DNA from: Streptomyces sp. MMG1121
GTDB lineage: Bacteria; Actinomycetota; Actinomycetes; Streptomycetales; Streptomycetaceae
Direction of reading: 5' to 3'
NCBI RefSeq assembly: GCF_001280015.1
Contig: NZ_LGDV01000205.1
Span: 1 to 54,805, forward strand
DNA length: 54,805 bases
In this document: one piece after another, positions 33,323-42,440 of the stretch
Layout of the letters: the number at the start of each line of letters is the position of its first letter
Position numbering within the stretch: the first letter of the stretch is position 1
Translations under genes and position numbers: made by a program
Notes under the pieces: model-generated
What the model was told of the DNA's origin: nothing
The model's database searches: none
What the model saw: only the letters and a program-made list of their open reading frames with translations

Positions 33323-36300
33323 ATGTCATTCCACATCGCCCGTCCTGTCGCCCCGGGGCCTTGGCAGGAGTTGCGACACCATCCCGGCGACGGTCACTTC
33401 GGTGGTGACGGCGACGATCACGGTGGCGGCGCCGGCGGTCCCCATCCGTTCGGTCCGCATGACGGTCCTCCGGATCACGGCGGTCCTCCGGATCACGGCG
33501 GTCCCCCGGATCCCGGTTCGCAGGACGGGGACGTCGCGGAGGGCCCGTTCCGGGTGGTGCGGCCCGCGGACATGCTCGTCGTGGACATCACCCTGGTCAA
33601 TCTGCGTTTCGACGGCCGTCGCCTGGTGCGGCGCGATCCGGCCGCGCCGACGCTCGTGGTCGTGGCACTGCCGCCGCAGCACGTGCTGGAGCAGAGCTTC
33701 GAGCAGATACCCGGCATCGCTCCCGTATTCGCGGCCACCGCCGGCACGTCCAGTCTGGCCTTCTCGGTCCCGGCCACCCTGGACGGCCTGGAACTGTCGC
33801 TGACCTCGCTGCTCGACTGGTCGAGCCTCGTGGCGATGACCGTTCCGGTCGGTCTGCCGGGTCCGGACACGCCCGATTCGACGGTGTTCCAGGGCATCCC
33901 CAGAAGCGTCATCGAGTTTCCCACCCGGCTGCTGATCACCTACGCCGAGCCGGTCGGCTGGGCGGCCCGGACCGATCCCCAACAGGCCGACGGGCGCACC
34001 GCGTTGTGGCACGCCCGGCTGCTCGGCACGCAGAACGGGGACGTGCTGCTGAGGGCCTTCGCCCGCGCGACGGTCGGGGAGCGGGGGCCGCTGCCCGACG
34101 GCAGCCCGCTCGCCGATCAGGACCTGCAGGACATCGTCACCCTCACCAGCGGGGCCGAACTCACCGTCCCGGCCGGTGGTGCCCCCGTCGACGTGCCGAG
34201 CGCGCCGTTGCACTCGGATCAGTTCATCGTCACCCCGCTGGGCGCCTCGGCCCATCTGCACGGCGACTGGGACATACCACCGGAGACCGACGGGTCCCCG
34301 AACGAGCCGGCCGGGCGGCCTCTTCCGAAGCTGCAGATGTACGACCACATCAGCGGGCTCGGGCGTGACCAGTACGTACGCGTCGTCACGCGCGGCCATT
34401 TGAGCACCGGTCACCAGGCCTCGCTCTTCAAGGAGTCCAAGCGCGTCTTCGCGGCGCACCCGAACGACGGGATCATCGCCTATCTGCAACACGAGGAGCG
34501 CATCATCGTCAAGCAGCCGGAGGTCCAGTACGCGCCGACCAGCGGATTCACGTTCGCGGGGCGCGAAATGCCCTTCCGCACGTTGCGCATTACCGACCGC
34601 GTCACCCCGCCGATCCAGCCGGTCCAGCCGGTCCAGTCGGATTCCGGAATCTTCTGGGTGAAGCTTCTGGCCTCCGGCACGGATCACCCGTTCACCCTGA
34701 TCGGCACGGACTCGGAGAACCGGACCGTCAGCTTCACCATGCCCCTGGTCTTCGTGCCCGACGGAGGGACCGATCCCGGTGAGGCGTTGAGCACGGTCTA
34801 CAACGAGAAGGATCCGGCAGGGACCAACGTCCCCAACCGCCGGACGCGTTTGATGTACGGCCAGACGATGGCCATGGCGCAGCCTCCGGCCGACGCGCCC
34901 GGCAGCACCGCGCACGCGGTCGAGAGCCTGACGTTCGGACTCGGCACCCTCGGTCCGTCACCGCGGCCCGCGGTCGGGCTGCCCCATGTGTCCGCCGCCG
35001 AGGTACGAGTCCACGCGGTGGAACAGTTCCTCCCGAACGTCGGTCCCCTCCCGGTCAGCTTCGACCAGACCTATCTCGAGCAGAGCATGGACGCTCACCC
35101 CGCGGGCGCCTATTTGCGCCTCGCGACCCCGCTCCCCCTGAAACTCGGGGAGGAGAAGGCCGGCGGCCTCGCCAGCCCCCAGGCCGCTCTCAGCGTGATC
35201 ACCAGTCAGGCGGGAGCCGTCCCGGACGTCTTCGGCACGCAGCAGATCGCGGACCTCTTCGGCGGGGCCAAGATCCTCGGTCTCATCGACCTGACCCAGA
35301 TCCTGGGCGCCATCGGCACGGACGACCTGGACCACCTTCGCAACCTCGGCGACGACCAGATCCAGGCCGTCCTGGACGACGCGAACGGCCGGCTGGCGGT
35401 GCCGGTGCTGCGCGTCCGCGACATGGCGGACGGGCAGGGCAAGGAACTGCGCTATGTGTGGAAGACCGAGCTGAAGCTGCCGGATCCGACGAAAGTCCTC
35501 CAAGTATCCAGCAGTTCGGCCTCCCCGCCCATGCTGACCCTGGACGCCCGGACCATTCGGTCGAAGGACGCTGTCGACAACACCACCGTGGACGGCAGAC
35601 TGACCGACTTCGAGCTGGACTTCGGTGACATCCGGGTCGACATCGCCGACCTGAGGTTCAGAACCGGCCCGGGCAAGAAGCCCGACGTGACGGCCTCCGG
35701 CCTGGCGGTGTCGTTCCAGAACGATCTGCAGTTCATCAACACCCTCCGCAGTGCCCTGCCTTCGGACGTCTTCGGCGCCGGCGCCTATGTCGACGTCCAG
35801 CCGTCGGGGATCGTCGCGGGCTACAAACTCGCGATTCCGTCCATCCCCCTGGGCGTCTTCAACCTGTCGAACCTCAGCCTGGGCGCCGAGCTGACCATCC
35901 CGTTCGACGGCACGTCCCCCAGCTTCCGGTTCTCGGTCTCCGAGCGGCAGCACCCCTTCAACCTCAGCGTCTCCCTGTTCGGCGGGGGCGGCTACTTCTC
36001 CATGCGGGTCTTCATCCAACCCGGTGACGTGGGGAAGAGCGGCGAGGGGAGCATAGAGATCGAGGGCGCCATAGAGTTCGGCGGCTGCGCCGCGCTCGAC
36101 GTCGGTGTCGCGGCCGGCGGAGTGACCGTCATGGCGGGCGTCAGCTTCATGCTCGACGGAAAGAACGCCAGGCTGACCGGATACCTACGGTTCAACGGCT
36201 TCCTGTCCGTGCTGGGCATCGTCACGGTGTCCATCGACTTCTCCGTGGAACTGAGCTACGAGCGGCACGGCCACCAGACGGTGATCCGCGGCAGTGGTCA

Positions 36301-36454
36301 TCTCACCGTCAGCGTACGGATCGCCTTCTTCAGCAAGTCCGTTTCGATCCCCTTCGAGCGGACCTTCTCCGGCTCGTCCGCCGACCCGTCCTTCGCCCTC
36401 TGCATGCCGAGGGATTCGCACTGGCGCGTCTACTGCGCGGCGTTCGCCCAGTGA
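33323..36454 (+). CDS. Large protein of unknown function with His/Gly/Asp-rich N-terminus
   Basis: A 1043-residue protein I do not recognise. Residues about 19-66 are low complexity (HHPGDGHFGGDGDDHGGG, then repeated DHGGPP), encoded partly by 18-bp repeats. The rest appears beta-rich: LVVDITLVNLRFDGRRLVRR, QFIVTPLGASAHLHGDWDIP and, at the end, long alternating hydrophobic strands (GVTVMAGVSFMLDGKNARLT, GYLRFNGFLSVLGIVTVSID) resembling sheet or barrel-like structure. No signal peptide or membrane helix is clear. Several rare ATA codons occur (e.g. in EQIPGI and GSIEIEGAIEF), unlike most neighbours. ATG 33323 has GATGAGG upstream. It leads an apparent four-gene operon. Confidence 0.65.
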   Translation: MSFHIARPVAPGPWQELRHHPGDGHFGGDGDDHGGGAGGPHPFGPHDGPPDHGGPPDHGGPPDPGSQDGDVAEGPFRVVRPADMLVVDITLVNLRFDGRRLVRRDPAAPTLVVVALPPQHVLEQSFEQIPGIAPVFAATAGTSSLAFSVPATLDGLELSLTSLLDWSSLVAMTVPVGLPGPDTPDSTVFQGIPRSVIEFPTRLLITYAEPVGWAARTDPQQADGRTALWHARLLGTQNGDVLLRAFARATVGERGPLPDGSPLADQDLQDIVTLTSGAELTVPAGGAPVDVPSAPLHSDQFIVTPLGASAHLHGDWDIPPETDGSPNEPAGRPLPKLQMYDHISGLGRDQYVRVVTRGHLSTGHQASLFKESKRVFAAHPNDGIIAYLQHEERIIVKQPEVQYAPTSGFTFAGREMPFRTLRITDRVTPPIQPVQPVQSDSGIFWVKLLASGTDHPFTLIGTDSENRTVSFTMPLVFVPDGGTDPGEALSTVYNEKDPAGTNVPNRRTRLMYGQTMAMAQPPADAPGSTAHAVESLTFGLGTLGPSPRPAVGLPHVSAAEVRVHAVEQFLPNVGPLPVSFDQTYLEQSMDAHPAGAYLRLATPLPLKLGEEKAGGLASPQAALSVITSQAGAVPDVFGTQQIADLFGGAKILGLIDLTQILGAIGTDDLDHLRNLGDDQIQAVLDDANGRLAVPVLRVRDMADGQGKELRYVWKTELKLPDPTKVLQVSSSSASPPMLTLDARTIRSKDAVDNTTVDGRLTDFELDFGDIRVDIADLRFRTGPGKKPDVTASGLAVSFQNDLQFINTLRSALPSDVFGAGAYVDVQPSGIVAGYKLAIPSIPLGVFNLSNLSLGAELTIPFDGTSPSFRFSVSERQHPFNLSVSLFGGGGYFSMRVFIQPGDVGKSGEGSIEIEGAIEFGGCAALDVGVAAGGVTVMAGVSFMLDGKNARLTGYLRFNGFLSVLGIVTVSIDFSVELSYERHGHQTVIRGSGHLTVSVRIAFFSKSVSIPFERTFSGSSADPSFALCMPRDSHWRVYCAAFAQ
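33463..33516 (+). repeat. Three 18-bp in-frame tandem repeats
   Basis: CGGTCCTCCGGATCACGG occurs at 33463-33480 and again at 33481-33498; a third copy (33499-33516) differs at two positions. They encode the GPPDHG repeats of the 1043-aa protein. Copy number could vary between strains. Confidence 0.85.
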
Positions 36455-36472
36455 TCCCGGTGGGAGACGACC

Positions 36473-39400
36473 ATGTCCCTCGAACAGCACATCAACTGGA
36501 CCGTTCTGCCGGCCGGGCTCTCGGACGACGGGACCCAGGCCAAGGTGTCGCTCTTCGTCGCACCCCGACTGCTCCCCGACACCGCACCCCTACCGGCCCC
36601 CGACGATCCGTCGGCCACGCTGTCGCAGTTCGGCGACTTCATCAACTGGCCGGTGGCGGTCGGCAAGGCCCACTTCGAGTTCGCGACGGCCGACAGTGCC
36701 ACGGGGCCGTCCACGGTGTTCACCGGTCTCCTCGTACCACAGGGACCCGCCCCCGATCCGACCCTGTGGACGAGCGTCTTCCACGGGGACACCCCGCTGG
36801 AGCCCTACGTCTTCAGCACTCCCGTCTCTGACGAGCACTCGCACGCGGCACTCCGTACGTACAGCGTCAGGGAGGTCCGTGACTTCACCCGGAAGGCCTA
36901 CGCCCGCGCCGCCCAGACGTGGCCCGAGGAACCGCCATCGACGTGGAACGCGCTGGGGGCGCCCGTCCCCGCCGCACCGATCGACGAGGGCCAGGGCCAC
37001 GACGTCGACGGCCCCGTCCCACCGCGGCCTCCCGACCTGTCGGCGCTCTCCGATCTGGACACGTTCCACTCGATCACGACGAGAAGGCCGAGTGCCGGGT
37101 CCGGCCTCGAGACCGTGAGCGAGAGCGCGGAAGCGGACACGAACGCGCCACAGACAGGGCCGCTGAGCCCTCCCCGGCCTCCCGACTTCCACGCCATCCT
37201 CACCTCGCTCGGCGACCACCCCACGTTGCTCCGGCGTCTCGGGCTCGTCCTGGACTTCCTCCTGCCGGCCCACCAGCTCCCCGCCTCCTCGGGCGAACGG
37301 CTGCTGACCGTCGTGGCCCACTGGTCGTCCGTACTCGGATCGGCCTCGAAGGACGTGCCCGCCCGTACCCGCTACGTCTTCCTCGCGGACCGGCACGTCT
37401 TCGTCCCCGCCGCCAAGGAGGCCACGCCCGCCGAGCCGCTGGCGCCGCCGTCCCAGGGCCTGGTCGGGGTGGGGGCGGGGGAGGACTACTTCCTCGAGCA
37501 GACCGACCTCGACGCCGCCGCGCTGGGGATGCTGACGGCCTCCCAGCAGTCCACCGGCCTGTCCCCGGTACGGGCGCACGGGATATCGCTGATCGAAAAC
37601 GGCCGCAAGAGCAAGCTCGCCAGTGAGTTCGACCAGGCCAAACAGTTCGACGACACCTTCGCCGAAGCCGTCAAACAGCCCTCTCCGGTGGGCCCCGTAC
37701 TGGCCGCCGACGACGTGGTCCGCGGCCACCGGATGGACATCTGGGACGAGGGCCGCAGACAGTGGTTCTCGCTGCACCAGCGCGATGTGGAGTACCGCCT
37801 GCCGAACGCCGGAGCGCCGCTGCTCACCGTCTCGGACGAAGGCTTCTTCCAGGCCCACCTGGCCTCACCGCCCGACGGTTCCGCGCCCCTCGTACCCGAG
37901 CACCTGGCCACCTGGGACGGATGGTCGTTGTCCGCGCACCGCCCGGGTCTGGTGCTGGACAGCGCGCCGGACGAGCCCGGACAGCCCCCCAGGCCGCCTG
38001 TCGAGCCCAAGAACGAGGCCGGGCCGGGAGTACCGCTGGAGATCACGGTCAGCGTGCGGCCCGGTTCACTGCCCCGGCTGCGCTTCGGGAGCAGGTACCG
38101 GGTGCGGCTGCGCACCGTCGACCTGGCGGGCAACGGCCTCGACCTCACGCAGGCCACCGCCTTCACGAACCCGACGGGCCAGGCACCGGCGGACCCGAAG
38201 GACCTGACGCTGCCCGCCGGCGGCGGATTGCTGACCTTCCAGAGGTTCGAGGCCGTCCCGGCGCCGGCCGTCGCACCCAGGCTGCCGTTCGGAGAAGGCG
38301 CCTCGGCCTACCGGATGGTGATCCGGAGCAGCCCGGGCCCCGCACCGCCCCCGGCCGCCGCTCCCGGCGCCACGGGCAGCACGCAACCGGTCCTGCTCTC
38401 CAGAGTCCAGCCCCAGCAGACCAACGACGACATCCGTATCGTCCAGCGGGCTCTCATCGCGGGCGGCCACCACCTTCCGGGCGGCGACGACGGTTTCTTC
38501 GGCCCGGACACCAGGGCCGCCTACGCCGAGGAGCAGCGAGACCAGGGTTTCTCGGGCAGCGACGCGGACGGCGTCCCCGGCTGCCAGTCCCTCACCGAAC
38601 TGGGGCGCAAGAACGGCTTCACCGTCGACTGCGGCACCGGCCCCGCGGGCCCCGCGGCGGCGGGCGGCACGGCGGCGCAGGAGTACGCCGCCGACTTCAA
38701 CAAGTCGCCGCTGGTCACCGAGGCAGGCCACGCCCCCTACCAGGGGACCGACGAACGCCACCTGGTGGCGCCGAAGGGGTCGTTGCAGTGCGTGGAGCGT
38801 CATGGACTGCTGGACGAGGCCATCGGATCGACCGACCAGAACGTCCAGAACGCGGTCTGGGGCCTGGCCGTACGGGAGAGCGGCTCGCTGAGCGATGTGA
38901 CCGGGCCGGATGTGCGGCTCGTGCCGATCACTTCGCCGTCCGCGGATCCCGCCCACCCGCCGACGACCGCGCTGCACACCGGCGAGCGGATCGAACTCCC
39001 CTATCTTCCCGATCCGCTGTCCACCGGCGCCGTCCTCCTCGACCTGCCCGGCATGCCCGCGGGCCAGCCCTTGTTCGTCCCCTGGGACGGCAGCGCGTGG
39101 CACCAACCCCAGTCCTTCCGGCTGGTGCTGGCCGAGGGCAGCGGGCCACCCCGCTTCGACGACGCGTCCAGGGTGCTGACGGTGTCGCTGCCACAAGGCG
39201 TCGTGGCGACGGTCCGGGTGTGCTCCGGGATCAAACTGGACGGGGACGTCATGGGCCTGGCCACCTGGTGCCAGGACGCGGTGCAGGACCCGGTGCACGG
39301 CGCGCCGGAGCCGCAGGCACCGGAGCAAGTGCTCGCACTGGCCGCGGCCGGCCGGCACTGGATGTTCACCCCCTGGCAGGAACTGACCCTCGTGCACGCC

Positions 39401-40867
39401 GTACAACAGCCGCTCAGGACACCCGTGTTGAACCTGCGGACTCCGCCACCCCCGCGTCCCGACCACGCGACGGCGCAGCAACTCGCCGGCACCATCGCGC
39501 TCGACGAGGGCACCACGGACCGGATCGACCTGGTCGCGCAGTGGACGGAGGTGACGGACGCCGGCCCCGCGGGCCGCAACGCCCAGCCGATGACGGCCCC
39601 CGTGTTCGGGCTGCTCACGGCGCGGGCGAACCGGACCGGAGCCCCCGGCGCCGCACCCGTGGTCCTCCAGGACGGCCTGCTGACCTTCGACACCGGGGCC
39701 GCCGCGACCGGCACCACCCCGCCCGACATCAAGCAGCACGAGTTCGGCGACACCAAACACCGCACGGTGCGCTACAGCCCCCTGGCAGGCAGCAGCTTCG
39801 GCGACTACTTCCCCGCGCAGTTCGCCGACCCCGGCAGGAACGACCTGTCCGTGCAGGGGGCGGCGCAGGAACTCTCGGTGCTCAGCAGCGCACCGCCCAC
39901 GGCACCACGGCTGCTGTACTGCATGCCCACCCTGTCCCTGGAGCGGGCCGACGGGCCCTCCGGTGCCCTCGTCCAGCGGCGGCACGGTGGCGGTGTCCGG
40001 GTGTACCTGGACCGTCCGTGGTACTCCTCCGGAGACGGTGAACTGCTCGGCGTGGTCCTCGGCCGGCAGCCCGGGGGCGACCCGACTTCCGTGCAGGACG
40101 CCTGGGTCACCCTGATGGGACGAGACCCCGTGCACCGTTCCGCACCCGTGGTCGCGCCGACCGCCGACGTCTTCACCCATGCCGAGCAGCCCAGGAACGT
40201 CTCTCTCACGACCCCCTCCGGCCCGCTCCCCGTCACGGTCGTGGGCTTCACCCCGCAGTTCGACGCGGACGGGCAGGGCGGCCGCTGGTTCTGCGACCTG
40301 GAACTGGACACCGGGGACGCCTGTCTGCCCTTCGTCCGGCTCGCCCTGGTCCGCTACCAGCCGGACTCGATCCCCGGGGCCGAGATCTCCTCGGTCGTAC
40401 TCGCCGACCTGGTACGCGTCCTGCCCGACCGTGAACTGACCGTCACGCTCGGCCAGTCGATCTCGGTCAGCCTCACCGGCCCCTCCTGGGACCCCACCGG
40501 CTCGGCGCCGCCCCTTGTCACCGCCACGCTGCAGCGCCGGCACGACGTCGTCACCGACGACGACCTCGGCTGGGTGACGCTCGAGGACACCGTCACCCAG
40601 CTGACCTCGATCGACGCGGAGTCCTCCCACAGGCCCTTCTACACCGGCCAGGTCCCGGTCCCACCCGTGCCGCCGGGGATGCCGCTGCGCCTGCTCGTCA
40701 TGGAGACCGAGGGCATCCGGGCGGACGGATCCACGCCGCCCGCGCCGTCCACTCCGACCACGCCCCCGGGCCCGGTGCTCTACTGCGACACCGTCGACCT
40801 CCCGCCGAGACATGGCGGCGACGACCACGACGATCACGACGACCATGGCGGGTTCGGGCATCACTGA
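36473..40867 (+). CDS. Giant protein of unknown function with internal peptidoglycan-binding domain
   Basis: A 1464-residue protein without a known full-length match that I recall. Near residues 649-715 it contains a PG_binding_1-like module: TNDDIRIVQRALIAGGHHLP, then GGDDGFFGPDTRAAYAEEQR and a PGCQSLTELG end. The flanking parts look beta-rich (e.g. LRFGSRYRVRLRTVDLAGNG, TVSLPQGVVATVRVCSGIKL) with Pro-rich linkers (about residues 190-240). The last residues are HGGDDHDDHDDHGGFGHH, a metal-binding-like tail echoing the N-terminus of the previous protein. No signal peptide. ATG 36473 has GGGAGA and starts 18 bp after the previous stop, so the genes are co-transcribed. It might be a wall-associated scaffold or an enzyme of a new type. 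Confidence 0.7.
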   Translation: MSLEQHINWTVLPAGLSDDGTQAKVSLFVAPRLLPDTAPLPAPDDPSATLSQFGDFINWPVAVGKAHFEFATADSATGPSTVFTGLLVPQGPAPDPTLWTSVFHGDTPLEPYVFSTPVSDEHSHAALRTYSVREVRDFTRKAYARAAQTWPEEPPSTWNALGAPVPAAPIDEGQGHDVDGPVPPRPPDLSALSDLDTFHSITTRRPSAGSGLETVSESAEADTNAPQTGPLSPPRPPDFHAILTSLGDHPTLLRRLGLVLDFLLPAHQLPASSGERLLTVVAHWSSVLGSASKDVPARTRYVFLADRHVFVPAAKEATPAEPLAPPSQGLVGVGAGEDYFLEQTDLDAAALGMLTASQQSTGLSPVRAHGISLIENGRKSKLASEFDQAKQFDDTFAEAVKQPSPVGPVLAADDVVRGHRMDIWDEGRRQWFSLHQRDVEYRLPNAGAPLLTVSDEGFFQAHLASPPDGSAPLVPEHLATWDGWSLSAHRPGLVLDSAPDEPGQPPRPPVEPKNEAGPGVPLEITVSVRPGSLPRLRFGSRYRVRLRTVDLAGNGLDLTQATAFTNPTGQAPADPKDLTLPAGGGLLTFQRFEAVPAPAVAPRLPFGEGASAYRMVIRSSPGPAPPPAAAPGATGSTQPVLLSRVQPQQTNDDIRIVQRALIAGGHHLPGGDDGFFGPDTRAAYAEEQRDQGFSGSDADGVPGCQSLTELGRKNGFTVDCGTGPAGPAAAGGTAAQEYAADFNKSPLVTEAGHAPYQGTDERHLVAPKGSLQCVERHGLLDEAIGSTDQNVQNAVWGLAVRESGSLSDVTGPDVRLVPITSPSADPAHPPTTALHTGERIELPYLPDPLSTGAVLLDLPGMPAGQPLFVPWDGSAWHQPQSFRLVLAEGSGPPRFDDASRVLTVSLPQGVVATVRVCSGIKLDGDVMGLATWCQDAVQDPVHGAPEPQAPEQVLALAAAGRHWMFTPWQELTLVHAVQQPLRTPVLNLRTPPPPRPDHATAQQLAGTIALDEGTTDRIDLVAQWTEVTDAGPAGRNAQPMTAPVFGLLTARANRTGAPGAAPVVLQDGLLTFDTGAAATGTTPPDIKQHEFGDTKHRTVRYSPLAGSSFGDYFPAQFADPGRNDLSVQGAAQELSVLSSAPPTAPRLLYCMPTLSLERADGPSGALVQRRHGGGVRVYLDRPWYSSGDGELLGVVLGRQPGGDPTSVQDAWVTLMGRDPVHRSAPVVAPTADVFTHAEQPRNVSLTTPSGPLPVTVVGFTPQFDADGQGGRWFCDLELDTGDACLPFVRLALVRYQPDSIPGAEISSVVLADLVRVLPDRELTVTLGQSISVSLTGPSWDPTGSAPPLVTATLQRRHDVVTDDDLGWVTLEDTVTQLTSIDAESSHRPFYTGQVPVPPVPPGMPLRLLVMETEGIRADGSTPPAPSTPTTPPGPVLYCDTVDLPPRHGGDDHDDHDDHGGFGHH

Positions 40868-40911
40868 CCTTCCGTCCCGTAGTCCCACGAGCCTGATCCG
40901 GAGGCCACACC

Positions 40912-41793
40912 ATGTTCGACAGCGTCCGCAATTACTGGATCGGATTCAACGATCCGCTCGAAGGCCGCGTGCACTTCATGTACCTGGACCAGAAGGGCTG
41001 GGTGAGCACCGGCATCGGCAACAAGATCGACGAGACGGCACACCCCGACTCGGCGCCGACCGACGCGGAGCGGCAGAGCTCGCTGGCCGAGGCGCGGGAC
41101 TTCCACTGGCTGGTCAACGACGACGACTCGGATGCGACGGCCGACCAGATCGCCGCCGACTGGGACGCCGTCAAGGGGCACCTGGAACTGGCGGCGCAGG
41201 GGCACAACGCGTTCAGGCCGCTGACCTCGCTGCACGTGGGCGACGACGAGATCGATCGCGGGGTGTTCAGCAAACTCGACCAGATGGAGTCGGTGCTCCT
41301 GTCCCACTCCGAGTTCGGCGACTTCGCCGACTGGCCGGCCAATGCGCAACTGGCGGCCCTGAGCATGTCCTGGGCGCTGGGACCGACGCTCAACGATTTC
41401 CCCGTGTTCCGGGCGGCTGTCGCCAACCACGACTGGAACGGCGCCGCCGATCAGTGTCATTTCACCCCGGACGAGGGAACCATCCAGATCCGGAACAAAC
41501 TGGACCGGGAGCACTTCCTGCTGGCCCAGCTCGTCGCAGACCAGGGGCAGCCCTCGGAGCAGATCGCGATGCGGCTGTCCGACGTCTTCGAGGTCCAGGG
41601 CGCGCTGCTGGCCCTGGGGTTCAACCCGGGCCGCCAGGACGGTGCGGACGGCCCCAGTACGCAGGCCGGGGTACGGGCGTTCCAGACGGCCAACGGAATC
41701 GACCCGGCGAACGGGCAGTTCGACGACCCCGCCACGGTGAGCGCTTTGAGCTCCCGGCTCGCCGGCGCGGGTTTCAACGTGATTCCAGCGTGA
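40912..41793 (+). CDS. GH24-type lysozyme with C-terminal peptidoglycan-binding domain
   Basis: A 293-residue predicted muramidase. The N-terminus aligns with T4 lysozyme: NDPLEGRVHFMYLDQKGWVS followed by TGIGNKID. Catalytic positions E17-x8-D26-x5-S32 match T4 E11/D20/T26 exactly in spacing. The middle is helical. Residues about 225-285 form a PG_binding_1 repeat (DVFEVQGALLALGFNPGRQD, then GADGPSTQAGVRAFQTANG). No secretion signal is present, so the enzyme would need a dedicated export route, cell lysis or an injection device to reach peptidoglycan. ATG 40912 has GGAGG upstream. It is the third gene of the operon with the two giant proteins. Confidence 0.78.
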   Translation: MFDSVRNYWIGFNDPLEGRVHFMYLDQKGWVSTGIGNKIDETAHPDSAPTDAERQSSLAEARDFHWLVNDDDSDATADQIAADWDAVKGHLELAAQGHNAFRPLTSLHVGDDEIDRGVFSKLDQMESVLLSHSEFGDFADWPANAQLAALSMSWALGPTLNDFPVFRAAVANHDWNGAADQCHFTPDEGTIQIRNKLDREHFLLAQLVADQGQPSEQIAMRLSDVFEVQGALLALGFNPGRQDGADGPSTQAGVRAFQTANGIDPANGQFDDPATVSALSSRLAGAGFNVIPA

Positions 41794-41833
41794 TCCGTTC
41801 GCGGCTTCATGCGAGAGCGAGGAAGGATTCACC

Positions 41834-42355
41834 GTGTCTTTCGACATCGATCTCTCCAATCCGTTCCCGTCAGGATTCACCGGTGGCCTCGGCGGCCCCA
41901 ACACAGGTGACCATGTGCCGCCGAACTGGTACATCCAGTTCGGGATGGATCTGGGTGCGGGCGGGGGCACCCAGGTCTTCGCCGCCTTCGACGCACACGT
42001 CACCCGCTACACGCCGGACAACTCCGCCGCGGACACCGCGCACGTCTATGGGGCCCAGCTGTTCATGCGTGCCCCCAACGACATGATGGGCGGCTTCTAC
42101 ACACATCTCACCGATGTGTCGCCCGACATGGCGGTCGGGTCCTCCATCAGCAGGGGCGACCTGCTGGGCACCGTGCTCCGGTTCGACCCGACGGCCCCGC
42201 ATCTCCACCTCGCGCTGGTCGAGATCATCGGCGGGGCACCGAACGGCACCTACCAGGGCGTCGATCTGTACCAGCTCTTCCAGGACACGGCCAACACGGA
42301 CGATGTCACCACCGTGACGTTCATGCAGGACGGCACCCCGCCGGTCGTCAACTGA
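41834..42355 (+). CDS. M23/LytM-like protein with a substituted zinc ligand
   Basis: A 173-residue protein with the layout of an M23 peptidase. WYIQFGMDLGAGGGTQVFAA resembles HxxxD-GTPV, GGFYTHLTDVSPDMAVGSSI resembles the YxHL segment (His 91), and FDPTAPHLHLALVEIIGG carries HLH (His 123, His 125). The first zinc ligand, normally His, is Gln 35, while Asp 39 is kept, so activity may be altered or lost. No signal peptide. GTG 41834 has GAGGAAGG upstream, 40 bp after the lysozyme stop. It probably recognises or cuts the stem peptide, complementing the lysozyme. Confidence 0.65.
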   Translation: MSFDIDLSNPFPSGFTGGLGGPNTGDHVPPNWYIQFGMDLGAGGGTQVFAAFDAHVTRYTPDNSAADTAHVYGAQLFMRAPNDMMGGFYTHLTDVSPDMAVGSSISRGDLLGTVLRFDPTAPHLHLALVEIIGGAPNGTYQGVDLYQLFQDTANTDDVTTVTFMQDGTPPVVN

Positions 42356-42440
42356 CATCCACCCGATCGGAGTTCGCGGTCCCGGGCTCCGCAGTGACAC
42401 GATCGGTCCGGAGCCGGTACCGACGAGCATCGGAGCGCGT

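Noticed and set aside
33326..34915. A 529-codon minus-strand open frame opposite the 1043-aa gene
   Set aside because: No start signal or domain is present; the plus-strand frame continues coherently for over 3 kb.
38066..40888. A 940-codon minus-strand open frame under the 1464-aa gene
   Set aside because: The plus-strand frame has the ribosome site, a peptidoglycan-binding domain and normal codon bias; the minus frame has none of these.
40912..42355. Lysozyme and M23-like genes considered as part of a prophage
   Set aside because: No capsid, tail, terminase, holin, integrase or att-like repeats are visible nearby.
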